Shown piece by piece: positions 1 to 12,620 of a stretch of DNA of 64,000 bases. Origin of the DNA: Ziziphus jujuba (Eukaryota > Streptophyta > Magnoliopsida > Rosales > Rhamnaceae); assembly GCF_031755915.1 (NCBI RefSeq), contig NC_083387.1, forward strand, positions 16,823,001 through 16,887,000. The letters run 5' to 3'. The position numbers and the translations under genes were made by a program. How positions within the stretch are numbered: the stretch's first letter is position 1; each line of letters opens with the position of its first letter. Below the pieces are notes generated by a model. That model had not been told where the DNA came from and made no database searches. It saw only the letters and a program-made list of their open reading frames with translations.

Positions 1-20
1 ACAAGGAAAGAGAAGCTCAC

Positions 21-3000
21 AATTTGTGGCATGGTCTTCACTCATTCCAAGAAAGAGAGCAGTGTCTTGGACGCTTATTGTAGAATAAGCTGACTGCAGG
101 AGCTGAAACATCTTCTTTGTGTAAAGCTCTGCAAAAATTCAGAGAACCAATGATAACTTAAAACTCAAATCTATACACTAAGAAATTTTTGTAAGCACCA
201 CTTTTGCAAGTGATTTACATAAGTTATTTGAGTATTTATTTCCCGTTAGGCCTATTAGCAAGAAATATTATCCATACTAAAATTTCAAAATTCAACTAAG
301 ATTTGAGTCCAATTTGTCAAAAACACTAGTTCTCAAAGCTTATAAGCAAGACATGTAGATAAACCAATATTTTATCCAGATTGAAAAATCTTGTAAAAAT
401 TACAACATTCAATTCTAATTACACCATTCATCAATACAGGAACTTCTACCAATATAAAATACAAAAAGAAAATACAGGGAAGTATTTCTCATGAAAAAAG
501 AAAACAAACAAAAAACAAATAAAAAATTTTAATTTAATGTCATCTGCTCTTAGGTACTGTAGATTACTAATCTATGAGAAATTGATGCAGAAATTAAGAT
601 CCTTTTAATTGTTGGGCCGTAAGACAGTGTAAATATGTATGAACAAATGAAAAATATTTGCCTGGCGTTCAAACTAGCTATAATAATCAACATGCAACAA
701 ACCAAACCTGTTGCAATGAGCTCCATAAAACATCTGGAGACCATTTATGCATGGATATAACCATGGACCTTCTATGAAATATTAATGCCAACTTCAAAGA
801 GTCTTGGATTCTTCAGACCACTACAAATTGATAAAACCTCAATAGATATGAAATTAACAATTCACTTGAAAAGAATTTCTCTATGAATCCACCACTGTTT
901 ATTCCCCGAATTCATATGACTTGAAATCATTTTTTCTTCTCTGCATAAATTTAGTATTTTCTCTATCTTTTATTTCCACAGCCATGAAATTTTCTAATTG
1001 CTTAATGACATTTCTTGTATTGCTCTTATCAACTTCTACTACTACTTCTCTTCATATAAACTTCCAAAAAGATGCAGAATTATTCCCAACCCCGCAAATT
1101 CCAAACTCCTGGAAAGATGTTTCTGAAACTTCTTTCATTTGCTATAAACAACTACTGCCAAAAGAATTTTTATATAGAAACAAAGTCCGATTTGAACTTC
1201 CTAACAAACCTGCCTTATTTAACTCTGTTAACAGCTTTTTCGACCCTATTCCATATCCAAATTATCCATCCAACATCCAACTTGAAAGAGAAAACTCTGG
1301 ATCCTATTCCTGTCAATGACTGTTACTGATGCTTTCTCATCCTCACATATCCAAATTACCCATCAAACATCCAACTTGAAAGAGAAAATTCTGGATCCCA
1401 TTCCTTTCAATGACTGTTACTGATGCTTTCCCATCCTCTGCTTATCTTTTATCCTCATATTCAATCAGTCTCCCAAGCGATTAGTCGCTAGCTTTTTTTC
1501 AAGTCATTTCTCTCTCTATCTTTTAGTGCTTTGAACAAAGAGGGATGACAAACCAGAATACTTTGACACTGAATAACTGTAAGTCTTCTTCCCTAGATAA
1601 CTAAGATCTTTTCCAATCATGTAATCATCTTAACAACCATTGACATTAATCCAAAAAGAAATCTTCTATTTGTTTCTAACGGCATTGATATGAATAACAT
1701 AATCATAATTGTTTATCATTCACTTTTACCTTATTGTTTTTTATTTATCTTTTTAAAAAAAAAATAAAAAAATAAAAAAAAATAAAAAAAATAAAAACTG
1801 CACACTACCAATTATAAAAATCAAACTCCTAAAAGGCTTACTAGCAATTTTTGGCTTATGGTTCACCTAATTAGTGCCAAAATGCTTCATAACACATTTC
1901 TCATTTAAAAACACTGATAGATAGAAACACATAAACAAACACAATGTTGCCCAAGCTCCCACCAGAACTTCTAAAACCCTAACAAGAAGCTTAATATCAC
2001 TCGAGACTTTAAGTCATTTTAGTCCTGCCTTCTGCTGAATGCATCCAGGGTACATATACAAAATAACTGATTCATCTTAGATTTCTCAATCAAGCTGAAC
2101 CAACAACTTATTTTGACCATATAAATTATGTTTACCATTGCCTCTCTAGGAATTGTATCATTTCTTTTACCCAAGTCATCAAAATCCATATTATTTGTGC
2201 TTCAAATAAATTGATCAATACAAGATTTTTAAAAAAAAATAAAAATAAAAAAGATATTCATAGTAAAGTCTCAAATGGTTAAACAACATCAAATAAGTTG
2301 GATTTATGATTGGCACAGATACTTTCCAGATATATATATATCTCAGAAAATTATTACAAATTACTACCTAAGATAACCTGGAAGTTCAATATAAGTATTT
2401 TCACAAATAGTCAATTATCCACATATTACTGAGTCATTGTCATATCAATAATAAGATTCAAAAATTGAAAAGCTAAATAGTTAAAAAGGAGAATTAAAAA
2501 CAGATACAAAGGATATGACCTAGAAAGACTTACCTGAAAAGGCAGCAACAACATTTTGAGTTTCCTGGCTCCAATCAAATCCACGAATGGCCTCATACAC
2601 ACCCCTATAGTCTCGCATCCACAACTTCTGACCAACTTTCCAAGCAGCAACCACTTCTGGCTGGCTCTCTTTTATTGCAGCCGGTATCGATTTCCAAAGG
2701 AAACGGGCACTGTTACTGTAAGTATCCCAACACCAAAAGATGAAATCTTAAAACCCATTAAAAGAAACCTCATAATACAGAACTACAAACACCAAAGCCC
2801 CTCTTGCCAAAACCAAAATAGCAAAACACATCACTTATGAAACACTAAATTGCCAAAACCACAAGCAATCCAAAACCCCAAGTACCAAAACAAGATTTAA
2901 CTCAAAACCCTCAGCAGCCAAGCTAGAACAACTTAAACCAAAAGAGAACGACGAATTCAAAATTGAGCCGCAGTTAGAAAATTGAAAAAAAATAACTATA

Positions 3001-3517
3001 GATATTAAACTGTTGAACATAATGCGTTAGAGTTTCCGATAAACACCCTTTTTTTCTTTTAAATCTTTTGCATTATTCATATTTCATCGTCAAGAAAAGC
3101 AAAAGTTAAAACAAAGTTGGCAATATTTGAAATTTTGATTAACTATTAAATAAAGACCATGACTAAAATTCGAACTAATTTTTCAATTTCGGAAAACAAA
3201 AAAAAAAAAAAAAAAAAAAAGACACCAAAAAATAATGAATTAATTTGAATCATACATATCATCATCGTAGATGTGACCCAGGAGATGAACCGCGTATGGC
3301 CACTCGTCCTGAAACGCAACGCCCTCGGCTGCAACCTGTACGGAAAAAGGAGGAAAGAGAGAAGTGAGCAATGGAGGTTTGGAGTTTTAAAACCAAAGAA
3401 GACAAGCAAGCGAGTGATAAAGAAAAAAATTACCTGAAGCATGAGATCGTCGCAGATTTCAGCGATCTTCGCGTACGATTTGGACGCCAACGCCTCCGAC
3501 AGCCGCGAGAAGTCCAT
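21..3517 (-). CDS. CSN8: COP9 signalosome complex subunit 8, 5' part (4 exons, continues beyond window start)
   Basis: Subunit of the COP9 signalosome, the nuclear and cytosolic complex that removes NEDD8/RUB from cullin ubiquitin ligases; in Arabidopsis this subunit is COP9/FUS7, needed to repress photomorphogenesis in darkness. Exons read on the minus strand: 3517-3434 (28 codons, MDFSRLSEALASKSYAKIAE at the N-terminus), 3335-3256, 2715-2534 and 128-21. All splice sites are GT-AG, phases 0, 2, 1, 1, and the joined frame is open. Family landmarks are visible: CDDLMLQ, DEWPYAVHLLGHIY, SARFLWKSIPAAIKE, RDYRGVYEAIRGFDWS and ALFLGMSED. The last exon ends inside the ATNYV-type motif, so about 151 of the ~197 residues usual for the family are present and the PCI-domain end lies outside. 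The assignment rests on remembered family sequence, not a search, but agreement is close throughout. Confidence 0.95.
129..2533 (-). other. CSN8 intron 3 (2.4 kb)
   Basis: Spliced out between the exons ending at 2534 (donor GT at 2533-2532) and starting at 128 (acceptor AG at 130-129). It is AT-rich with long A/T tracts near 1757-1795. A 94 bp unit is tandemly duplicated at 1253-1346 and 1347-1438. An open frame of 132 codons on the plus strand (921-1319) crosses the first copy; its composition is Ser/Leu/Phe-rich and I recognise nothing in it, so I do not treat it as a gene. Confidence 0.85.
1253..1438. repeat. Tandem duplication, 94 bp unit x2
   Basis: Both copies start ATATCCAAATTA and run through the same GAAAGAGAAAA, GGATCC and CAATGACTGTTACTGATGCT blocks with a few substitutions. 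It lies in an intron of CSN8. I see no coding or regulatory role. Confidence 0.85.
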
Positions 3518-4407
3518 GTTGCTTTTCACTGTTTACTGCACTCGACGCCAAATTTCTTCCCCGCAGAGATTTTATTTTTCTTTTCGAAAATACCGCAGAG
3601 TTTGTACAATTTATTAATTTATTTTAAAAAAATTCATTTTAAGGATATTATCCCGGCCCACGGGTGCGTGATATACAAACGTGCTAGGCTTATCAGGATG
3701 GTTATATTTGTTTTACACTTTGTTTTTTTTTCCCTCTCAAAACTTTGTTTTGTTTTATGGTTTCTAAGGAAAAACTTTAGTTTATGTCGAACTGCTGGTC
3801 TAATTAATTTTTTATCTGGTCACAAAATGGCAATAGAGTATATTTGATATGGAGAATATGATTGATTTGATATTAAAATTTAAATGGGTGTCGAGATGAG
3901 ATAAGAATTAATTTAATTCTGTGTTCGGTGTCAATTGAATAAAATTAATTTTTTTATAATTATTATTAAAGTGAATAAGAATTTTCTTAAAACAACACTT
4001 GAATATAAGTTATAATATAATTTATTAATTTTTGAATTTGACAAAAATAATTTAAATTAAATAAGTGCAATATAAAAATATAGATAAGTTTTTATTTATT
4101 TACATTTTAAAAAAAGAAGAAGGAAAAAAATTAGGAATAAAATAAAAAAGCAAATTAAAAAAGTTTGAAAAAAACATATTGAAAGATAAGAAGAAGAAAA
4201 AAAGTTTGAAATTTAAAACTGATAAAAAAATAAACAAAAGAAAAAAGAACAACTATTAAAATAGAGAAAACAAAAATTAAAAAAGAAGAAAAAAATTGAC
4301 GCTGAAAACATGAAGAAAGAAAGGTTTTAAAAAAAAAATTGGAAAAACCTGAAAAAAAATATCAAAAGAAACAAAGATTTAAAAAATAATAAAAAATCAA
4401 AAAGCAA
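3518..4407. other. CSN8 upstream region, AT-rich
   Basis: This holds the 5' leader and probable promoter of CSN8 (reading leftwards), with a T-rich leader just above the ATG, then A-rich low-complexity sequence from about 3900. I could not place a convincing TATA box and see no gene. Confidence 0.5.
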
Positions 4408-5087
4408 ATGTTAGTGGAATCAAGAAAGAAAAAGTTAGCAATATCATCGAGATTTCATCGATACTATCAAGTATCAGTGACCATTGACATCGATAGAGGG
4501 GAGGAAGAAATATTTGACAGAGGTATCGTGGAAATATTGGTGTTGCTGCAAAATATCATTGTTGCCGCAAAATATTGCTATTGCCTGTTGAAATTGGTGG
4601 AAATCTTGGGATAATTGTGGAAATTCGATGAAAATTTCAGTTGTCAGTGGAAAACTGATGAAAATCTCCTCTTTCTCTCTTTCTCATCTCTTTTGATCTT
4701 TCCCAAATCATCTTACACGTCATAAGCTGGTAACCAGTGGAAGATCAAGAACTTTCAACAATACCAGAGCTCGATCAGTAGCTTTAACACTTTCCTCAAC
4801 AAAAGGCGCATGGGTCGTTTGCAACTATAGATAAGAAGCTTCAAACGACAAAACAGTGCAAATATTAACGAAATCAAGGTCTGGGACAATTGCGAATTGA
4901 TCGGTCTGATATAGGTAAGGGCTCAATGACTTCTCTTTTTAGGCAATAAAATCAATATCATTGAATATACATCTAATTCTTTCTTTCACAAAAAGAAATA
5001 TATTATTATTTTTAATCAAAGACATTGGCAGTGGAAGTCTTTTCAATATTGATGTTCAATCTCCTAATTGAGGGAGTGAGCGTAGTA
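4408..5087. other. Intergenic stretch with ATCGAT-type short repeats
   Basis: Between about 4440 and 4640 there are repeated short motifs of the kind ATCATCGAGATTTCATCGAT and GTGGAAAT. Similar ATCGATATCGAC motifs occur at 20640-20735, on the other side of the first hAT pseudogene. They could be subterminal repeats of that element; this is inference. No gene is seen. Confidence 0.3.
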
Positions 5088-5737
5088 TGTAGTCTCACAT
5101 CGGTTGGAAAGAGGAACGAATCATGGCTTATAAGCGTGTGGATACTTTTCTCTTGTGGACCCATTCCCATGAGGGAAGTAAAATTGTGAGGGGTAGGACT
5201 GGGCTCACCAGCTAGCTTCCAAAGCGGACAATATCCTGATTGGGCCTAGGAGGTCCGGGCTAATGGGACTGGCAGGTGACGGATAGGACCCCTAACCATT
5301 AGGACACATTTTGACAAAACCGTGCGAGCTGGGCTCAAAGTGGACAATATCCACATGCGGGTGTTTTGGGCTGTTATAGTTGGTATCAGAGCCAGTACTT
5401 GAATCGGTGTGCTAGCGAGGATGTTGGGCCCCAAGAGGGAAAGATTATGAAGTCCCACATCAGTTGAAAAGGGGAATGAAGCATGGCTTATAAGCATTGG
5501 ATATATTTCCCTTGTGGACGCGTTCCCATGAGGGAGTAAAACCGTGAGGGGTAAGACTGGACTCACCACCTACCTTCTAAAGCAGACAATATCTTGATTT
5601 GGCCTAGGAGGCTTGGGCCAGTGGGATTGATAGGTGAGAGGTGAGACCCCTAACCATTAGGACGCGTTTTGATAAAACTATGCGGGCTAGGCCCAAAGCA
5701 GACAATATCCACATGCGAGTGGTCTAGGCTGTTAAAG
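5088..5737 (+). mobile_element. TRIM (terminal-repeat retrotransposon in miniature)
   Basis: Two direct repeats of about 290 bp, 5088-5377 and 5448-5737, share the start AGTCYCACATC, the middle GGCTTATAAGC, GTGAGGGGTA and ACAATATC, and the end GGCTGTTA. Directly after the first copy is TGGTATCAGAGC (5381-5392), the standard primer-binding site complementary to plant initiator tRNA-Met. Before the second copy is a purine-rich tract, AAGAGGGAAAGA (5433-5444). The internal region is only about 70 bp and has no coding capacity, which defines a TRIM. Short GTAGT strings flank both ends (5082-5086 and 5737-5741) and may be the target duplication. The two LTRs differ at many sites, so the insertion is not recent. 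It must depend on another element for reverse transcriptase. Confidence 0.8.
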
Positions 5738-7892
5738 TAGTCTGTCTCTTATTGCCAAGTGTTTTGAGTGCACAAAGCCAAAGTTTAAGGCTGCAAGTAG
5801 ATTTCAACCTATTAACTAGCATAATGTGGAATCTCTTTGTCAAACAATTATTATTTTATCTTCCATTTTCTTTTAGATGTGGAAAGTCATGAACACACAT
5901 TATTGGCTATATATCTTCCTCAAAATGACTATTTTGGTTATTCTCCCTACAAAATAAAACATGTTTTTTCTACCACAAAATCTAGCAATCTTATCATATG
6001 AAATAATTTTTATCATTAATGTAGTAGTGGTTAATTAGAAACATTTATGATGAATATAAGTAACAAATGAGTTTCATTGGTAAAAATTTAATATGTATAG
6101 TGGCTGCTGGCTTGATTTGTTACAATATTATAAGAATTACTTAATAGGATTGTCCTATAGCCTATTATGGGATTCATCTATATATTTATAAGAGGGGTTC
6201 TAATAGGATGAGCCTCCCAATAATTTCTAGTCTTTTTACACTTATATATTAACATTGAAATGAAAATGTTTTCTATGTGCCAAAAATGGAAAATAAAATA
6301 TAAGTTTTACTTTATTATTTTTTAAGATAAGAAAGGTTTGTATCTCGAAGTGAAGAGATAATAATAAATCTTGAATATAGCTAAGAATAATTATTTTAAT
6401 TGGTATATCTTGTACTACAAGGTTAGGCAGATTTCGTTGCTTAAGCAATCTTAGGACAGAGATAATTATACCCTGCATGTGTATCTTTGCTTAAGATATA
6501 TATAATGTATGAAAAGACATAATTTGCGAAGAGAAGAGAGAGAGAGGGAGAAAAAAGCGTCCTAACAAAGATGAGTTAGCTTAACAAATTACCGTGTCTT
6601 ATCATGAGTTAAGTCAAATTGCAGCCTTCGGATGTATAGATTGGACTTGTAGTTTTAGAATGATGACTTTAAGTTGCTTTGAAATTGATTAAGATCCAAG
6701 GAAAATAAAATTAATTTAATATGAAAATAAAATAATGAAATTAAAAAAAAAATCCCACAAAATCTGAATCTTTGCCATGAACCCAAGGCAAAAGTGATGC
6801 TAATATTGAAACGTTTATGGTGGTTAAAGGTGTAGAGGAGGTTATGGTGGAGCGCGAGACAGTTGATTGTGGTAGGCATTGAGAAGGAGACCAAGAAAAA
6901 AGAAAATGGTTTAGGAAATGAAATGAGAATGGGAAAGTGGTCAATGAGGTTTAGAAGAAAATTGCTGAGAATCTTTGTAGAATTTTTTTTTTTCAATGAG
7001 AGATTCTACAGCTTCTGAAGCATAATCACATGTTAACAGTAATAATAATTTAACGCTTTTTTCACAGATTTACAGTAGCTAATATGGAGCTTTCTTTTGG
7101 ATATAGATTAAAAAGAAAAAACCAGGAGGGAATAAAACCATGAGGGGGAGAAATGAGAAAATAAATTCATAATGAATTGGAAAAAAATTGCTTTTTTTTT
7201 TTTTCCTTTCAAATATTTTAATCTAACTTTCTACATCAAAAAACTGAAAAGTACATATATCACAAGAGAGAAAATTCTATTGATTTGTGAGATTGTGAGG
7301 TAAAGAAATGTATATACTTTTGTTTTATTTTTTTATAAAGCACATACAAGTTAAAATATCAACTTCATTCGTATGAGAATAAATTATAATGTGCAATATT
7401 AAAAATGTGATATTCCTTCGTCCATTACTCATGGAAAATCCTATTTTTAAGTCCTGAATTCTCCCTCTTCAGCATAAAATTGTGTAGAGAGACTAACTTT
7501 GAAAGTATCAAAAAATAGAAAATAATGGAGGCTTCGTTTTTCGATGAATGTGATTAGTTTTCAACATCATTTTATTTTTTTATTCCACATTTTATATTCA
7601 TAAAAGGAAGAGCTTTTGGAAGATTCAAGTTATAAAGAAAGTCTCAAAGTCTCACTTCATAGTTTCTAGATATTCAAAAGTAAGTATTTTAATGACAAAT
7701 ATTGCAAAAATTTTGCTTACTATTTAATATAGAATTATGTATATGTATAAGATATGGACCACAAAATTGATTTAATATATAATTAGTTTTACTTTACAAA
7801 GTAATATATTATATATTTATTAATATTTTAACATTTATTAATATTTAAATTTATTAATATGATTTTGTGGATTAGTTAGTGATGGTAGAAAT
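5738..7892. other. AT-rich intergenic DNA
   Basis: No coding similarity, tRNA-like structure or terminal repeats were recognised. Short open frames around 6242-6996 are low-complexity Phe/Leu/Ser-rich translations of AT-rich DNA. Confidence 0.6.
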
Positions 7893-7909
7893 ATGATGTT
7901 TAACTTGAA

Positions 7910-8255
7910 TGTAGTATTATTATTGTTGTTGTTGTTGTTGTTGTTATTGTTATTATTATTGTTTTTATTGATATTATTATTATTATTATTGTTATTGTTA
8001 TTATTGTTATTATTGTTATTATTATTATTGTTGTTATTGTTTTTGTTTTTTTATTGTTGCTATTATTATTATTGTTATTATTATTGTTATTGTTATTATT
8101 ATTATCATTATTGTTGTTATTGTTATTATTATTCTTATTATTATTATCATTATTCTGATTGTTATTGTTATTATTGTTATTATTATTATTTTTTTATTAT
8201 TGTTATTATTATTATTATTCTTATTACTATTATTATTGTTATTGCTATTATGTGA
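7910..8255. repeat. Long imperfect trinucleotide microsatellite (TTA/TTG)n
   Basis: About 345 bp of almost uninterrupted TTA and TTG units with occasional TTT, CTA and ATC variants. The plus-strand reading gives a poly-Leu/poly-Tyr frame that is an artefact of the repeat. A looser TTATTG tail continues to about 8370. Confidence 0.95.
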
Positions 8256-8411
8256 GCATTTTTTACTTGTTGTTTTTATTGGAAGTATTATTTTATTGAA
8301 CTCATTATTATTGCTAAATGTTAGTTTTATAAATTATTATTGTTAATGTTATTGTTATTATTATGATAAATTAACTTAATAGTTATTTATGATTATTAAG
8401 AGGAAAAAAAA

Positions 8412-10990
8412 ATGGAAAGTGGTAGTAAAAGAGCAGATCCAGCTTGATTACATTTAAGTCCAATTGAAAGTAATAAGTATGGTACAATTTGCAAATATTG
8501 TAATCATAAAATGCAAAGTGGTGAATAACAAGATCAAAGCATTATTTATCGCATTCTGATCCGAAAAATAATGTCAAAAAATGTCTCAATATACCTCTAA
8601 AAATGAAAAAAGAAATTTATAATTTTTTAAGGAAGAAAGAACATGCAAAATTGAAAAAAAAAAAAAAAAGCCCAATTGAAGAATATATTCATCATGAGTT
8701 GTGGGGTAATTTAGCTTCATCTTGAAGTAATTATAACGATGATGATGTATGTATATATCTAGCATATATACATTCTGATGAACGAGACTCATATAGAGCT
8801 GCAATATGTGCATTTAAACAAGATAGATGGGAAAAATAATAAAGGAGAAATTTTTTTGACTCGAAAGGTCAAGGTTTAGGATCTTCTAAACAAGGTGGTA
8901 GTAAATCATATTCTCAGTTTCGTCCTACAACAAACGTAAGGGAGCTCATTCATAGACAATAATCTCAACAATTTTCTCCAGCTACACCTTTATTGTAAAA
9001 GTCATCCGGTGCAAAAGAAAAAAAATATAAAAGATGTGTTGACAAAAGATGTTGTCAAAGAAACATTGGAAAGACAAGTAGCAAAGTTCTTTATTTATGA
9101 TAATGTTCCAACTGCAAAGGCAAAATCACATAATTTTAAAAACATGATTGTTGCTGCTCAACAGACAGGTATGAGAGTTGAAATTCCATCCATATGAAAT
9201 TAAAGAAAAGTATTTAGATATGGAGTATAAAAATATGCAAACATATTGAAAAGTTCAAAGAAAAATGGGAGATATATGGTTGTACAATTATGTGTAATGG
9301 ATGGACAGGATCAACTAAACTATCCATATTGAAATTTATGGTTTATTGTAAATGGTCATTAGTGTTTCTTAAGTTAGTCAATGCCTCAGATAAAATTAAA
9401 GACCATAAGTACATATATAAGCTTTTGGAGGATGTTGTCTATGAAGTGGGCAAGAACAATATTGTCCAAGTAGTCACGGACAATGGTTCTGCATTTGTAA
9501 AGGTTGGTAAAAAATTAATGTAAAACTACAACTTATATTGAACATCGTGTGCTGCACACTATATTGATATTATATTTGAAGATATATGAAAGCACGAGAG
9601 TATTGCAAGGGCCATTTAGGATGCAAGAATAATAATCAATTATATTTATAATCATAATTGGTTACTTTCTTTAATGCAAGATATATGTAAAGGAGACATA
9701 TTGCGATCCGGAAAAATAAGATTTGTAACAAATTACATTATTTTAAATAGTTTTTTTAAAAAAGAAATCTTCTCTAAAACAAGTGTTTACCAGCAATGTA
9801 TGGACTATGCATCAATTGAGTCAAATAAAAGCGGGTAAAGAAGTGGAAAAACTAATCCTTAACAATCATTTTTTGGATTCTGTTGTTCAAGTTGTTAATA
9901 TATATGAGCTATTATATATTATTTTGCGAATTATTGATACTAAATTCATACCTACGATGCCAATATTGTATGATTGTTTTCAAAGAATGAAATATGCAAT
10001 CAAAAACTAAAGAAGAACTCAGTGGGTTATGGACATCATAAATGTTCGATGAGACAATGCACATTCTCTTCCTCTCCATATGGCTAGTAATTTTATATCA
10101 ATTACTTACTATTAACATTTATTTTGTCAAATAATTTATATATTAGAATTAATTTTTTTAAATTTTTGTAGCATACTTTCTGAATACATAATTCTTGTAT
10201 AAAGAAGGGATTGACATTAATCCACATCTTGTACAAGTTGTTCATGAAGTTTTTACAGTGTTATATCCAAATTCGGATCGTATGGCTTAACTTGGTAATA
10301 AAGTAAGATTTTGTTTTTGTTTTTTTTTTTTTAAACCAAACTAACATATTAATAAAATTTCTTATAATTTTTTTGTAATTACATATAGACGATATGCTTT
10401 AGAGATACACGAAAATGGTTTAGTGATCGTGCAGCAGTTACAGCCCAAACAGAAATGGTACCCGATATGTGCATTTGAGTAGATTTATTAATTATTTTAG
10501 AAAAATCATGTGCAAAATATTAAAATTTTGTTAAAATTTAATATATTTTGATTTATAATGTTGAAATATATAGCTGAATGGTGGACAATGTATGAGAATA
10601 ACACTTCAACACTCAGAAAACTGGTGTTACTCATTTTGTCATAAACTGTATTGTCATTTGCATGCGAGCGTGATTGGAGTACATGTACTTTGATACACAC
10701 AAAACAACGAAATAAGCTGCATATGAAAAAACTTCAAAAACTAATTTTTTGCTACTATAATATGAAATTGCAGATTCGTAACATGGAATTAACAAATCAA
10801 CCACAATTAGATTCAGATTATTTAAATCTTCTTGAAATTGGAGCTGACCCTCGTGAAGATGAAGATAATCCTAATATCTAATGGGTTAAGAATTCACACT
10901 TAGATGACAATGAAGGCAATCTAGATCCTCGAGTTGCGATGCATGCTTCACAATTAAGGATAAATGTTGACACGATTATTGTTGAAGAAG
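8412..10990 (+). pseudogene. hAT-superfamily transposase pseudogene (BED finger, DUF659, hAT C-terminal domain)
   Basis: A remnant of a DNA-cutting transposase of the hAT superfamily. From the ATG at 8412 the order is: a BED-type zinc finger (TICKYCNHKMQSG, with the His half HYLSHSD shifted by a frameshift), a DUF659 catalytic domain at about 9290-9523 (CNGWTGSTKLSILKF, VVTDNGSAF), and the hAT dimerisation region near 10570-10880 (ENNTSTLRKL, FACERDWST, HTKQRNKLH). Stops and frameshifts recur, for example a TGA where the family has Trp-like positions just after RADPA. It ends in an acidic DLDGDDDGG-type tail near 11000, where gypsy DNA begins. Family assignment is firm; exact exon limits are not. 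Confidence 0.8.
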
Positions 10991-11047
10991 TTATGAGCAG
11001 TTGTTGATCTTGATGGTGATGATGATGGAGGTAGTGGTTAGGGTAGT

Positions 11048-12010
11048 TGATATAAACCTAGCATGACTTGCTCCTAAACTCGTATTATATTAGTCCTGAT
11101 CGAAATTAAGTTAAGATTTTAATGAACACCTTGAATCCTAATCAATCAGTGATTAGAAACTTTGGTATAAAATAAAGACATCACAATAGGTTATGAAAGA
11201 TCCTCTTAATAAGTCAAGCTAGAACACTCATTCTCTATTTGGTGTTCTAGGTATTCCAAAAGTATAACGAGAAATCTCTCGCACAAGTAATTTTCTAAAT
11301 GAATAATGATCTGCCCATTATTAAGAAATAAAACCTTTAAATAGGCTAGAGTAACAAAAATCAAATCCCTAAAACATTAGGTAAAAACCAGCCAATAAGA
11401 CTAAACAATGTAGTTGTCGATTTTCCTAGGACTTTCCTAATTTAATTTGCATTAATTAATTTCTTAATTTTGAAAAAGGAATTAATTAATTTATGATCAT
11501 AAATATTAAAATTCAACCTTCCTCAATTAATTTATCCAGCAAATAATTAAACAAAAATAAAAATAAAATGTTATTTCCTAATATAAAAAGTCAAATTCCA
11601 GATTTGAAAAATAGTTGACTAGCTTTCCAAATAAGGTGTTCTTACCCAGTCTCTAGCTAATTTTGGCTCCAAATCTGATCCAATATGCTATGTAAGATGC
11701 CTCATAGGATTAGAACTGGTCTCCACACGTTGCCATTGATTGGAATGACCAAGTTTGCTTAGAATGCAAGTAAAATTACCTCCCAGTGCCAACTATGCAA
11801 AACCGGCCAATGTTGGAAGCTTGGACACCATGAGGTGTGCTTGGTCACCCTTGCCTCTGCCTTGACATGATTTTGTGACCTCTTGGTGAGCTCAAGCATG
11901 TTCATAGCATACAAGCTCGCCACTCGCTGCCTGAAGTCTTCAAATGCATCGAAACAGCTTTTCGGGTCCATTTCTGCCTTCAAAACCTAGATGCTCAGCA
12001 TGGGCTTAGA
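11048..12010 (-). repeat. Ty3/gypsy copy A, 3' LTR
   Basis: On the minus strand the LTR ends ...CTAGGTTTATATCA at 11048, so on the plus strand it starts TGATATAAACC. It matches 16403-17350 along nearly its whole length: CTCCTAAACTCGTATTATAT, AATGAATAATGATCTGCC, the TTAATTAATT blocks and GCCTCTGCCTTGACA are all shared. Its outer (right) boundary is set only by where similarity passes into pol coding sequence, about 12010, and is approximate. Confidence 0.65.
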
Positions 12011-12239
12011 ATCTTTTGGTATGATCATGCCTTCTTGAGAACTAATTACTCCTTGTATGAAACTAATAAGGTTGTCCTTAAACCTTTTTATGCCCTAGTA
12101 ATTGGTCCAGTCTTCAGCTGTACAGGATTAGCACCCCAGCAAGTAGATGTTTGTACTAGGGATTCACATCATTCCCCTTCTCTTGAGAATGATTTACCCT
12201 CAAATCGAAATCATCACCTGTAGAAAAAGGAGATAGATC

Positions 12240-12620
12240 AGAAACATTAAAATTAGTACTCACATTATACTCACCCCGCAAATCAAGCTTATAGGCATTT
12301 CCATTAACTCTTTCCAAAACTTAAAAAGGTCCATCTCCATAAGGCATAAGCTATGACTTGCATTGTTTAAGAAACCTCCCTTTCCTCAATTGTAACCAAA
12401 CCCAATCACCCGGTTTAAACACCATCTTAATTTGGCCTTGATTATGAGCTTTAGCATACTGTTCAATCCTCCTCTCAATATTTGCTCTAGTCTCCTCATG
12501 AATCTGCATGATAAACTCAGCGTTCTGTTTACCATCTAGATTAGCATGTTCACTTAAAGGCAAATGTGTTAAAACCAATAGAGTTAAAGGATTAAGACCA
12601 TAAACAATTTAAGTACTTCT
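12240..12620 (-). pseudogene. Ty3/gypsy copy A: integrase C-terminal part
   Basis: The minus strand encodes the end of a Ty3/gypsy Pol: [18 protein letters not shown], then EETRANIERRIEQYAKAHN, then the GDWVWLQLRKGRF chromovirus-type motif and NAYKLDLRGEY. A stop follows CKS at about 12350. The catalytic integrase core and RNase H, which in copy B occupy about 17940-19515, are absent: this segment abuts reverse transcriptase directly near 12605. The element therefore cannot integrate on its own. Confidence 0.8.

Noticed and set aside
921..1319. 132-codon open frame with a hydrophobic start, plus strand
   Set aside because: It lies in an intron of CSN8, crosses a tandem duplication, has low-complexity composition and no recognised motif.
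3146..3529. 127-codon minus-strand open frame as the CSN8 product
   Set aside because: Only its first 28 codons are exon 1; the rest reads through an intron and a T run. The spliced model fits the family instead.
5246..5569. 107-codon minus-strand open frame
   Set aside because: It spans both LTRs of the TRIM and the PBS; no protein similarity.
7893..8255. Open frame of poly-Leu and poly-Tyr
   Set aside because: Translation of a trinucleotide microsatellite, not a gene.
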